A DNA stretch of 64,000 nt from positions 1 to 64,000 of the forward strand of contig QBVC01000013.1 of NCBI GenBank assembly GCA_003058495.1, written 5' to 3'. Shown here piece after piece: positions 24,782 to 32,585 of the stretch. Under the pieces are notes generated by a model. The model was not told the DNA's origin. It was given only the letters and a program-made list of their open reading frames with translations, and did not search any database. The stretch's first letter is position 1; each line of letters starts with the position of its first letter. Origin of the DNA: a gamma proteobacterium symbiont of Ctena orbiculata. GTDB taxonomy: Bacteria; Pseudomonadota; Gammaproteobacteria; Chromatiales; Chromatiaceae. The position numbers and the translations under genes are program-made.

Positions 24782-25798
24782 CTAGCGATGACAGGTATAG
24801 GGCCAGATCATGCGTGTATCGGGGGGATAGCGTTCACCGTTTTCCAGCATGTAGGAGATGGGGACAGCCTTCTCCTGCTTCGGCAGGGCCGCCATGGCCC
24901 GGGAATCGACAGGCATGGATTTACGAAACAGCGCATTCGGATCCATCCAGTGCGCCTCGTAGGGGATCACCATGGCGCCGTTGTCGTAATAGTTCTCATT
25001 GCCGGAGTAGAGGATGTCGAAGTGGAGCACCGGTCGGCGGGACTTCCGGCAGATCTCATGCTTCAGCTCGCAGCTCAATACCCCGGTGTTGCCGGTGGGA
25101 CCGATGACATCGCCCATCTTCAGGCGCTGCCCCACCTCGACCTCGGGCAGGCGTTGGAAATGGGTGTAGCGACTGTAGAGATAGAGAGGAAGACCGCTCT
25201 CCTCCGGGGTATGCCGCATCACCACCTCGATGCCGCGGGGACTGCGTTTACCCTCGTAGACCGCAATCACCTCGCCATCCATCACCGCGTGGACGGGCGT
25301 GCCGAAGGGGGCGGGGATATCGACACCGCCGTGGTAGGCCTGCCTGGGGCGCAGGCGGGAGTAGTCCATGGCATACCAGTGGTCGATGCCACGGCATGTG
25401 ACATCCTTGGCCCACACAGGATGGAGCCCGGTTTCGATCAGGCCGCGATCCTTCAGATCCTGCACATTGTCATGAGGTCCGCGACGCACGGCGCTGATGG
25501 AGGCCGGGTCGGGCATATCGATGCCGCTCCCGGGATCAGGGGTTCTTTCACCCAAGCGTATCTGCAGCTCCTGAAGGGATACGGCACCGTCTCCATCCAG
25601 GTCGACCTTGTCGAAAATCCGTTTCTTGCGCCACTCCTCCCGGCTGATGCTACCGTCGCCGTTACGATCCAGCTTCGACATGATTCCCGCGGCTGTCTTT
25701 TGCGCGCAAACCTCTGCCGCCGGGGTGGCGAGAATGAGTAGTAACAGCAGCTTCAGTGCTGTTGAAGGATTACGACTCACGGCAATATCCCGTTCCAT
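24782..25798 (-). CDS. Periplasmic M23-family peptidase with EF-hand pair
   Basis: The 338-residue protein starts at an ATG preceded by GAGGTGAT. A signal peptide (about 14-32) is followed by two calcium-binding EF-hand loops, DRNGDGSISREEW (about 44-56) and DLDGDGAVSLQEL (about 66-78). The catalytic half contains the LytM/M23 motifs HGGVDIPAPFGTPV (zinc His and Asp) and the later LHFDILYSG (H-x-D/H type), plus TGNTG in between. M23 enzymes cleave glycine-containing or cross-link peptides in peptidoglycan. The fusion suggests calcium-dependent wall hydrolysis or localisation. Cys pairs in the core may form disulfides. Confidence 0.85.
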   Translation of the reverse strand: MERDIAVSRNPSTALKLLLLLILATPAAEVCAQKTAAGIMSKLDRNGDGSISREEWRKKRIFDKVDLDGDGAVSLQELQIRLGERTPDPGSGIDMPDPASISAVRRGPHDNVQDLKDRGLIETGLHPVWAKDVTCRGIDHWYAMDYSRLRPRQAYHGGVDIPAPFGTPVHAVMDGEVIAVYEGKRSPRGIEVVMRHTPEESGLPLYLYSRYTHFQRLPEVEVGQRLKMGDVIGPTGNTGVLSCELKHEICRKSRRPVLHFDILYSGNENYYDNGAMVIPYEAHWMDPNALFRKSMPVDSRAMAALPKQEKAVPISYMLENGERYPPDTRMIWPYTCHR

Positions 25799-25948
25799 TC
25801 TGTATCACCTCAGACCCTGTCTCGCCATGGAGAGGCTGATGCGCACCCTCATCATGCAAACTCAGCGTTGTCTGATCCGTCACCCACTGTCGTTGCAAGA
25901 ACCGGTTACCAGACTTGAATATCGGTAAGACAGCTTCCCTTGTCCCCC

Positions 25949-26440
25949 TCACTCCTGGGGGCCGACCGAGGCCTTGCTCCGCTCCATGACCTGCTGGGCC
26001 AGGTAGCTTTCGCCAAAGCGTTTCACATTATCGCTTTCACTGTCGAACTGGCCGAAGTGACGCTCTTCATCCATCACCAGATCCTCGAACAGCTTCTTGG
26101 TCGCGGAATCCGCATGGTTGGCGCACTCGAGGGCGAATCCGTTATACATCCTGATCGCAGACTGCTCGGAGTTGTCGGCCCATTCCAGCATCGCCATGAC
26201 ATCATGGATCGGCTCCACCTTCGCAGCCGCCTCCAGGACCACATCCCCCTTGAGAAAAAGAATCCGGTCGGCGAGACGCTCGATGTGCATCATCTCCTCG
26301 ATGGCGGTGCGCTTGAACAGCGCCGAAAGCAGCTCGATGCCCTGGTCGTCGCAGTGGAAGTGGAAGTACATATATTGGTGAACCGCCGTCAGTTCATCGG
26401 CCACAGCCTGATTCAACAGTTCGATGCTCTTTTCATACAT
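25949..26440 (-). CDS. Bacterioferritin/ferritin-like diiron protein
   Basis: The start is placed at ATG 26440, ten bases after AAGGAAG; the longer open frame upstream lacks any ferritin similarity. The 163-residue product is a four-helix bundle. Helix A has LLNQAVADELTAVHQYMYFHFH, helix B IEEMMHIERLADRI with the E-x-x-H ferroxidase pair, helix C QSAIRMYNGFALECANH and helix D LVMDEERHFGQFD with a second E-x-x-H. Those Glu/His residues would hold a diiron centre. It should store iron or scavenge peroxide in the cytoplasm. A heme-ligand methionine typical of bacterioferritin is not certain. The adjacent divergent gene is a putative metal transporter. Confidence 0.85.
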   Translation of the reverse strand: MYEKSIELLNQAVADELTAVHQYMYFHFHCDDQGIELLSALFKRTAIEEMMHIERLADRILFLKGDVVLEAAAKVEPIHDVMAMLEWADNSEQSAIRMYNGFALECANHADSATKKLFEDLVMDEERHFGQFDSESDNVKRFGESYLAQQVMERSKASVGPQE

Positions 26441-26578
26441 TTTGATTTCACTTCCTTCAATAGCAATTCTATTCAGAGGAGAGAATACATCATCTGTTCC
26501 AGGATGGAATGCCCACAGTGGCTTTACACCATCATTGGCGGGGCGAAGCAGTGCCCTACCCATTCGGACAGGGCGTAG

Positions 26579-26596
26579 GGTGCGGCTCGCCGCACC
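26579..26596. repeat. Short palindromic intergenic repeat (REP-like)
   Basis: GGTGCGG and CCGCACC form a perfect 7-bp stem around CTCG, next to a GCCCTACCC...GGGCGTAGGG half-repeat at 26553-26580. This GTAGGGTGCGG type of repeat is common between gammaproteobacterial genes. The gap 26441-26829 otherwise holds no gene; an AT-rich stretch with AAATAA-TTG-TTATTT at 26733-26747 precedes the transporter gene. Confidence 0.55.
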
Positions 26597-26829
26597 GTAT
26601 GGCTATCACCTCATGCCTAATTTAATGCCTAGTCGTTCTCAACCAATCCAGGCACATCCTCTCGAAACAAGCCCCATCTCACAGATGAACCGATGATTCA
26701 TCAGAGTGAAGAGTAGGCGTCCTGATTATAGGAAATAATTGTTATTTACTATTAATTAATTTTGTATAAACGATTTTTTCTATCATTAAACCAGCGCTAG
26801 AGTAGAGGGTAGCAGAGAGGAGCCAAACA

Positions 26830-28026
26830 ATGACAGCACTGGTACAAAGCGTCCGCCAGATCGGTAGCGGGATTGGATTCAATCCTACCCCGATCGTTCG
26901 CCGGCTTGCACCATTGACCTGCCTGATCGCGGTGATCTCGGTCGTGCCGGAAGGCTGGACCGGCGCCCTCGACGCGCTCAGCGAGGCCTACCTGGCGGTC
27001 TCCGTTTTTGTCGCCGGGACCCTGGCGCTGATCTACGCTGCGGAGCGGGGATTCAAGACCGATCTCGGCACCTGGCTGATGCGCTACCGCCAATGGCAGG
27101 TGCCGGCCGGCGCATTGCTGGGGGCCTTTCCCGGCTGCGGCGGCGCGATCGTGGCCATGACCCAGTACACCCGGGGCTATCTCAGTTTCGGCGGCGTGGT
27201 CGCCACCCTGACGGCAACCATGGGGGACGCCATGTTCCTGCTCCTCGCCAGCGAGCCCGTGACCGGTATGGGCGTGCTTGCCATGGGCGTGGTCCTGGGC
27301 ACCTTGAGCGGCTACCTCATCGACGCCATTCACGGTGACGGCTTCATGCGTCCTGAACAGGCATGCATTTACCGCTCTACCCCAATGGAAAGACCGACCG
27401 ATCAGGAGGGCCTCCCGCTGGCCGACAAGGTCTGGCTGGCGCTTGTGATCCCCGGCCTTGTCATTGGTGTAATGTCAGCCTTTCAGATCGATTTCGACGG
27501 TCTCATCAGCGGTGTCACCTCCGGGGATCCCGGCTATTGGCTTGGCGTGTCGGGTGCGATCCTGGCGATGGCCATGTGGGCCGGTCGCGGCGGGAGCAAG
27601 GAAGACCGTTCCTGCAGAGGCGGCGAAGCCTGTGAGGCGCCAAACCGATCCATGGCACGCCGCATCATCGACGACACCAATTTCATCACGACCTGGGTCG
27701 TCTTCGCCTTCATCGGCTATGAACTCCTGGTCGCCGCATTCGGTTTGGACCCGGGCGCGGCACTGGCTGTCTGGGCGCCGCTGGTCCCCGCCATGGCTGT
27801 CGCCATCGGCCTGATACCCGGGTGCGGGCCGCAGATCCTGGTGACTTCACTCTATGTCAGCGGGGCGATTCCCCTCTCCGCCCAGCTCGGCAACGCGCTT
27901 GCCAACGACGGGGATGCGCTGCTGCCTGCCATAGCGGTAGCCCCCAGGGCTGCGCTGGTCGCCACCCTCTACAGTGCGGTACCGGCCATACTGGCGGCGT
28001 ATGCCTGGTACATGGTTATGGAATGA
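26830..28026 (+). CDS. Putative 10-TM metal (manganese-type) transporter
   Basis: ATG 26830 follows GAGAGGAG. The 398-residue protein is hydrophobic with about ten helices in two halves. Each half carries a glycine-cysteine motif, FPGCGGAIVAM (about 99-109) and IPGCGPQILV (about 324-333), which are the duplicated signatures of the arsenic-permease-like PF11449 family annotated as putative manganese transporters. A cysteine-rich cytoplasmic loop (CRGGEACEAPNR) separates the halves and could sense metal. Transport of manganese or another divalent cation is inferred from the family name, not shown. It is divergent from the ferritin gene. Confidence 0.75.
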   Translation: MTALVQSVRQIGSGIGFNPTPIVRRLAPLTCLIAVISVVPEGWTGALDALSEAYLAVSVFVAGTLALIYAAERGFKTDLGTWLMRYRQWQVPAGALLGAFPGCGGAIVAMTQYTRGYLSFGGVVATLTATMGDAMFLLLASEPVTGMGVLAMGVVLGTLSGYLIDAIHGDGFMRPEQACIYRSTPMERPTDQEGLPLADKVWLALVIPGLVIGVMSAFQIDFDGLISGVTSGDPGYWLGVSGAILAMAMWAGRGGSKEDRSCRGGEACEAPNRSMARRIIDDTNFITTWVVFAFIGYELLVAAFGLDPGAALAVWAPLVPAMAVAIGLIPGCGPQILVTSLYVSGAIPLSAQLGNALANDGDALLPAIAVAPRAALVATLYSAVPAILAAYAWYMVME

Positions 28027-28162
28027 GGCATTCAAAAATGCTTACTGATTGCCCATCATTCTATGCCATCGAATCTATGGGCTATTAATGTGTAGTGTAT
28101 GAGTGGTGTTGGCTTATTATCTACCCAAGCTTGACTACTCACTGTCCTATTGCGCTGTACAT

Positions 28163-28222
28163 GGCGGGGCAGGCCCCACCCTACACACTATCGCGATAGG
28201 TAGGGTGGGGCCCTGCCCCACC
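28163..28222. repeat. 60-bp near-perfect inverted repeat, MITE/REP-like
   Basis: The left arm (28163-28184, starting GGCGGGGCAG and ending CCCACCCTAC) is matched by the right arm (28200-28222, GTAGGGTGGGG to CTGCCCCACC) with one inserted base and one mismatch. The loop itself contains CTATCGCGATAG. Together they fold into one long GC-rich hairpin. The surrounding gap (28027-28261) has no gene. Sequences with TAGGGTGGGG arms are frequent dispersed intergenic repeats (recalled, not searched). Confidence 0.8.
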
Positions 28223-28261
28223 GCTGCACTGATCAGTATGGGCAATCAGGTAAGGCTAAAA

Positions 28262-28747
28262 ATGAGTAATAGCGAAAATATAATCATCAAGCCCATGGAA
28301 AGGGGCGATCTCGATTCAGTCAACGCAATCGTCGAGGCCTGCGTCGCGGGCTGGGATCTGCCTGAACGGGTAAAACGCCTCTCCCTTGGCAGTTACCGTT
28401 ACAGCGAACATGATCTAGACCATCTAACAGCCGTTGTTGCAGTTATTAAAAATGATGAGATCATAGGAGTCGCCACCTGGGAATCCGCGGACAGCAGCGA
28501 GCTACCGCAGAATCAGCAGGGCATGCTGCTCCATGGGCTCTATGTCGCACCTGGATACCAGGGGCGTGGAGTTGGCCGCCGCTTGATCAACCCTGCCCTG
28601 GAAGCCGCGCGCAGACAAGGGATGGATGGCTTGCTGGTGAAAGCGCAAAGCGATGCGGTTGGCTACTTTCAGTCACGGGGATTTACCTACCTGCCGATTG
28701 AAAATGCGCAGAGGGATTATCCGCACAGATGGTGGTTGGCGATATAA
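28262..28747 (+). CDS. GNAT-family N-acetyltransferase
   Basis: The ATG at 28262 is supported by AGGTAAGG upstream; the longer frame running through the preceding palindromic repeat is not credible. The 161-residue enzyme contains the acetyl-CoA-binding motif LYVAPGYQGRGVGRRLI (V-x-x-x-x-Q/R-G-x-G) and the preceding strand MLLHGLYV, with a late FQSRGFTYL beta-bulge region. The start MSNSENIIIKPMERGDLDSV is typical of GNATs. It should transfer an acetyl group to an amine; the acceptor is unknown. It ends with a short DYPHRWWLAI tail. Confidence 0.82.
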   Translation: MSNSENIIIKPMERGDLDSVNAIVEACVAGWDLPERVKRLSLGSYRYSEHDLDHLTAVVAVIKNDEIIGVATWESADSSELPQNQQGMLLHGLYVAPGYQGRGVGRRLINPALEAARRQGMDGLLVKAQSDAVGYFQSRGFTYLPIENAQRDYPHRWWLAI

Positions 28748-28890
28748 GAGACAAAAGTCACCGATAGCCTTTACCCCGTTCAAGGCAGTCCCGATTCAAG
28801 CCCTTTATCACTCTGCCGGGTATTGTGATACTTCACGGTCAGCACAATGTGATCGATACGGTTTATCTTCATTTTTAACAATCGCTCTAT

Positions 28891-30273
28891 TCATTTCTGC
28901 TGCTCCTCTTCCATGCCGTACTTCTTTAGTTTGCGCCACAGCGAAACACGATCGATGCCGAGCACCTTTGCCGCCCGGGTGCGGTTCCGGCCGCTGCGTT
29001 CGAGCACATACTCGATATAATCCGCTTCCCGTTCCGCCAGGGTGGGCAGGCGTCCTGCCTCTTCCCGCACCACATGGATCGCCCCTTCCACCAGGGCCGG
29101 GGGCAAATCGGCGGTTGTCAGCAATCGATCCCTGGCGAGGGTGACCGCCCGCTCGATGATGTTCTCCAGTTCACGGATGTTCCCCGGATAGTCGTAGTCA
29201 CTCAACACCGCCAATGCCTCGGGATCTATATCATCCGTCATGCGCTCCATCCTGGCTGCATGTTTGCGCATAAAATAGAAGGCGAGCAGAGGAATATCGT
29301 CTTTGCGCTCCGCCAACGGCGGCAGGGCCAGCTCCACCACATGAAGGCGATAGTAGAGGTCTTGGCGAAAGCGGCCCGCGGCAACCTCTTTCTGCAGATC
29401 GCGATGGGTGGCGGTAATCAGGTGGATATCCACTGCGCGCACCCTGGTCGAGCCCAGGCGCTGCACCTCACGCTCCTGAATCACACGCAACAGTTTGACC
29501 TGCATCGAGAGGGACATCTCCGCAATCTCATCGAGAAACAGCGTACCCCCATGGGCCGCCTCGATCAGCCCCTGTCTCGCTTCATTGGCACCGGTATAGG
29601 CCCCCTTCTCATGGCCGAAGAGTTCGTTGGCCAGCAGATCTTCCTGCAGCGCGCCGCAGTTGACCGCCATGAAGCTCTCCCTGTCGCGGCCACTGTGGCC
29701 ATGTATGTATCGGGCCAGCAGCTCCTTGCCGGTACCGCTCTCACCGGTAATCAGGATATTGGTGTCGCTTGACGCAACCTGTCTCGCCATCTCCATCAGG
29801 CGCTGCATGATGACGTTCTGGGTGATGATGGAAGGCGCGAGACGGTTGCTGTTGAGTTGCTCCTTCAGCTGCCGGTTCTCCCTTTTCAGACCGACCAGTT
29901 CCAGGGCGTTGCGTACAACCTCGCGCACCTCATCCAGACGGAAGGGTTTGGCAATATAGTGAAACGCCCCCGCCTTCATGGCCGCCACGGCGGAGTCGAC
30001 AGTGGCATAGCCTGTTATCAGCACCACGGCGATCTCCGGGTCCAGCTCCTTGGCGCGCCTGAGCACCGCCATGCCATCGACCTTTTCCATCTGCAGATCG
30101 GTAAGCACCAGGTCGAAGCGGTCCTTCTCCAGGGCGTCGACGGCCCCCGCGCCACTGGTGCGCGTGGTTACCTGATAGCCCTGCTTGCGGCATACATGGG
30201 CCAGATTTTCAACCGCGGTCGCCTCGTCATCGACTATGAGGATGCTGGCCTTCTCCGTCAATGCCTCAGCCAT
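28891..30273 (-). CDS. Sigma-54-dependent response regulator, NtrC family
   Basis: From ATG 30273 (good GAGGAG upstream) the protein is 460 residues. The receiver domain (about 9-125) has ILIVDDE and the phospho-Asp59 in LVLTDLQ. The AAA+ domain has Walker A GESGTGKE (177-184), the sigma-54-contacting GAYTGA loop (224-229), Walker B GGTLFLDEI and the R-finger region. A FIS-type helix-turn-helix ends the protein (NRTRAAKVLGIDRVSLWRKL). It overlaps the histidine-kinase gene by eight bases, giving an obvious cognate pair. Once phosphorylated it should activate a -24/-12 promoter, most likely the one found at 31950. Confidence 0.92.
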   Translation of the reverse strand: MAEALTEKASILIVDDEATAVENLAHVCRKQGYQVTTRTSGAGAVDALEKDRFDLVLTDLQMEKVDGMAVLRRAKELDPEIAVVLITGYATVDSAVAAMKAGAFHYIAKPFRLDEVREVVRNALELVGLKRENRQLKEQLNSNRLAPSIITQNVIMQRLMEMARQVASSDTNILITGESGTGKELLARYIHGHSGRDRESFMAVNCGALQEDLLANELFGHEKGAYTGANEARQGLIEAAHGGTLFLDEIAEMSLSMQVKLLRVIQEREVQRLGSTRVRAVDIHLITATHRDLQKEVAAGRFRQDLYYRLHVVELALPPLAERKDDIPLLAFYFMRKHAARMERMTDDIDPEALAVLSDYDYPGNIRELENIIERAVTLARDRLLTTADLPPALVEGAIHVVREEAGRLPTLAEREADYIEYVLERSGRNRTRAAKVLGIDRVSLWRKLKKYGMEEEQQK

Positions 30274-31759
30274 TTGCCTGCTCCTCACCGGGAAACAGCG
30301 CGATCACCTTGGCCCCCTCCCCGGCACGGGAAGCGATAGCCAGGCAGCCGTCATGTTCCCCCACTATCTCCTGAACGATGAACATCCCAAGCCCGACACC
30401 CTTTCCGGGCTCGCTGGTGGTAAAAAAGGGATCGAACACCTTGGGCAGCGTCTCTTGGGGTATGCCGGGTCCATCGTCGGCGACCAGTATCTCGATGAAG
30501 GGCCCATGGTGATCGGTGACACATTTGAGGTTACCGGCCACCTCGGCGCCCTCGGGAAACATCGCACCGCCATTGTCACGCCGGATGGCGCTGATCTTTA
30601 TCTGCGCCCCCTTGCCGGCGGCATGCAGCGCATTCTGGATCAGATTGATAAACAGCTGCTGGATTCGCTGCTTGTCCGCGGTCAGCACAAGATCCTGCGG
30701 AATATTGACCGTCAGCTTCGCGCTGTGCTGCAGCAGCGCCTTGCCGATAAGGGATTGCGTCTCGTTGACCAGATCCAGGAGTCTGACGGGGCGCTTTTGG
30801 AACACCTTCTGACTGCCGAAGTCGAGCATGGTCCGGATAATCCTTTTTCCACGCTCGGTCTCACTGTCGATCTGCCTCAGCCAGGTGCGGAGCTGCTCGG
30901 GATCGGCATCCTGCTCGTCAAACTCCTCCAGCAACAGCTGAGTCGACGAGGAGATATTCGAGAGCGGATTGTTCAACTCATGGGCCACCCCCGAAGCCAG
31001 AATGCCAAGGGAGGCCAGCTTTTCACTCTGCAGCATGCGCCGCTGGCGGATCTCCAGCTCTCTGAGCATGCGATTGAAGGCATCGGTGAAGGTGACGAAC
31101 TCGCGATCATCCGAGGGAGGCTGGAGATGATCGAAACGCCCGTCGGCAATCGGCTTTAGGTGCGACTCCAGTTTTTTCAGCGGCAGCAGAACCACGGGCC
31201 TGAGCAGGCGCCCGACCATAAAGATCGCAAGCCCGATGATGGGCAGGGATATCAGCAAGAACCACTGCGACTTCCTCACGGTCGCCTCGAGCATGATGCG
31301 CTCCTGCCTGGACATCGATTCCACCGCCAGGTAGACCTGGTGGCCGATCTCTCTTACGTCCTCTTCGAGCCGGCCAGGATCGATCCGGAACGCCTCATCC
31401 CAATCCCTCAGCCTGGATCGGTAGGCCTCGAGCCTTTCGATCAGGCCCGAAGGGGCCGATTGCCGCATCAGCGGCGCCAGCGAGGCCCCATGGTTGTGCA
31501 GAATTTCGAGGGATGACTCGGCGTAGAGATCCGCCCTGCTGCGGGCTTCACTGTCTGCATAGAGAAACAGATTCTTCTCCTCTCTGCGCATCTCCAGGAC
31601 GGCCTCCTGAAGATCGGAGACAACCTCCCCCTCCCTGATCTGGCGCTGCAGAAACAGCAGATCGAGAGCGGCGATCACGGCAAGCGCCAGGGTGCCGAGC
31701 ACCAGGGCGATGTAGGCCGTGGTGATCTTGCCCCGCAGACTGGAGAGATCGAATAACAT
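30266..31759 (-). CDS. Membrane sensor histidine kinase
   Basis: I start at ATG 31759, giving 497 residues; a TTG 18 bases upstream is possible. A first helix (about 13-36), a helical periplasmic region of about 130 residues (EMRREEKNLFLYADSEARSR suggests a four-helix bundle sensor), and a second helix (about 167-188) precede a HAMP-like linker. The dimerisation/phospho-acceptor box is GVAHELNNPLSN (His260), followed by an ATPase domain with N-box FINLIQNALHAAG, G1 DDGPGI and G2 GVGLGMFIVQEI. It should phosphorylate the adjoining NtrC-type regulator. No ligand-binding motif identifies the signal. Confidence 0.9.
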   Translation of the reverse strand: MLFDLSSLRGKITTAYIALVLGTLALAVIAALDLLFLQRQIREGEVVSDLQEAVLEMRREEKNLFLYADSEARSRADLYAESSLEILHNHGASLAPLMRQSAPSGLIERLEAYRSRLRDWDEAFRIDPGRLEEDVREIGHQVYLAVESMSRQERIMLEATVRKSQWFLLISLPIIGLAIFMVGRLLRPVVLLPLKKLESHLKPIADGRFDHLQPPSDDREFVTFTDAFNRMLRELEIRQRRMLQSEKLASLGILASGVAHELNNPLSNISSSTQLLLEEFDEQDADPEQLRTWLRQIDSETERGKRIIRTMLDFGSQKVFQKRPVRLLDLVNETQSLIGKALLQHSAKLTVNIPQDLVLTADKQRIQQLFINLIQNALHAAGKGAQIKISAIRRDNGGAMFPEGAEVAGNLKCVTDHHGPFIEILVADDGPGIPQETLPKVFDPFFTTSEPGKGVGLGMFIVQEIVGEHDGCLAIASRAGEGAKVIALFPGEEQANG

Positions 31760-31782
31760 CGCTATTACAAATCGCAATACAT

Positions 31783-31797
31783 CGTTTCAAATTGAAA
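31783..31797. promoter_or_regulatory. Palindromic candidate activator site (UAS)
   Basis: GTTTCAAATTGAAAC is a 7-1-7 perfect inverted repeat located 150-180 bases upstream of the sigma-54 promoter at 31950, the usual distance for an NtrC-family upstream activating sequence. It is close to the 5' end of the histidine-kinase gene, so it could also affect that gene. That the adjacent regulator binds it is an inference. Confidence 0.5.
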
Positions 31798-31949
31798 CAA
31801 CTCTAGCAAATATCATCAATCCCCGCACCCTCGGGGCAAGGATAAGGATTCGGCCCGGAACCGAGTGGGCAGGTATTGCATTTCGCAACATCCCTGCTGA
31901 TCAAATTCATAATAACAACCATCTATCAATAACTTACGAGCTTCCCAAC

Positions 31950-31965
31950 TTGGCATGCCTATTGC
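31950..31965 (+). promoter_or_regulatory. Sigma-54 (-24/-12) promoter
   Basis: TTGGCATGCCTATTGC carries the invariant GG and GC with the correct spacing (TGGCAxG-N4-TTGC) and matches the sigma-54 consensus at all but one important position. It lies 38 bases before ATG 32003 of the USP-like gene. The NtrC-type activator gene lies beyond the kinase gene on the opposite strand. Confidence 0.75.
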
Positions 31966-32002
31966 GATTACCAGGCTGAACGAACACCTGGAAGCAGTAC
32001 CC

Positions 32003-32557
32003 ATGTTTAAACTGAACGATGACCTGAAAAAAATATTATCCAGCCTGGCCTATCAGGATGCCGGGGAATATTTGACCACCAGGGGCAAGATGAAGCTCCT
32101 CGGTATCGGGCCGGAACCGCATGATACCGCCGCTCCGCCGCCCCTGAAGAGGGTAAAAAAGCCCGTCACCCGCCGCATCGCTTTCATCAGTGACGGCAGA
32201 GGGCACGGGGCGCCCCTCGACTACGCCATCGAAACCTGCTCGCGAATGGAGGCGAAGATAGACCTGCTGATCCAGGGTTCAGCCGACAGCACACATGTCG
32301 CCGCCCTGGAGGAACGGATCAGAGCGGCGGATATCCACTGCCGGACCGTCCGGCTTGGCGCAAACCCCGTGGAAGAGATCATCAACTACATCCAGCACCA
32401 GCCCTCCGTCGCTTCGATCGTGGCGATGCCCGACGACGACACAGCCAAAACGATCATGGACGAGATTGTTTCGGGACGCGGCGGATCCATGCCCGTGCCG
32501 CTGGTACTCATCGAGGACAGAAGCGCCACCCCCCCGGCCAAGCAGTCCGCGGCCTGA
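32003..32557 (+). CDS. Universal-stress-like (USP-fold) protein
   Basis: From ATG 32003 (GGAAG upstream) the 184-residue product has a short helical N-terminus (FKLNDDLKKILSSLAYQDAGEY) and, after a basic linker, an alpha/beta domain: RRIAFISDGRGHGAPLDYAIETC, IDLLIQGS, and ASIVAMPDDDTAKTIMDEI, with a terminal VPLVLIEDRS. This resembles a USP or Rossmann-like domain, though the ATP-binding G-2x-G-9x-G motif is not clear. It is the first gene behind the sigma-54 promoter and lies 28 bases before the SLC13-type permease, so it may regulate that transporter. Confidence 0.68.
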   Translation: MFKLNDDLKKILSSLAYQDAGEYLTTRGKMKLLGIGPEPHDTAAPPPLKRVKKPVTRRIAFISDGRGHGAPLDYAIETCSRMEAKIDLLIQGSADSTHVAALEERIRAADIHCRTVRLGANPVEEIINYIQHQPSVASIVAMPDDDTAKTIMDEIVSGRGGSMPVPLVLIEDRSATPPAKQSAA

Positions 32558-32585
32558 GAATCACCCGACCCAAGACGACCCACCC

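Noticed and set aside
26733-26747. AAATAA-TTG-TTATTT as a Fur box
   Set aside because: The palindrome is real but deviates too far from the 19-bp Fur consensus to name it; kept only as a possible operator.
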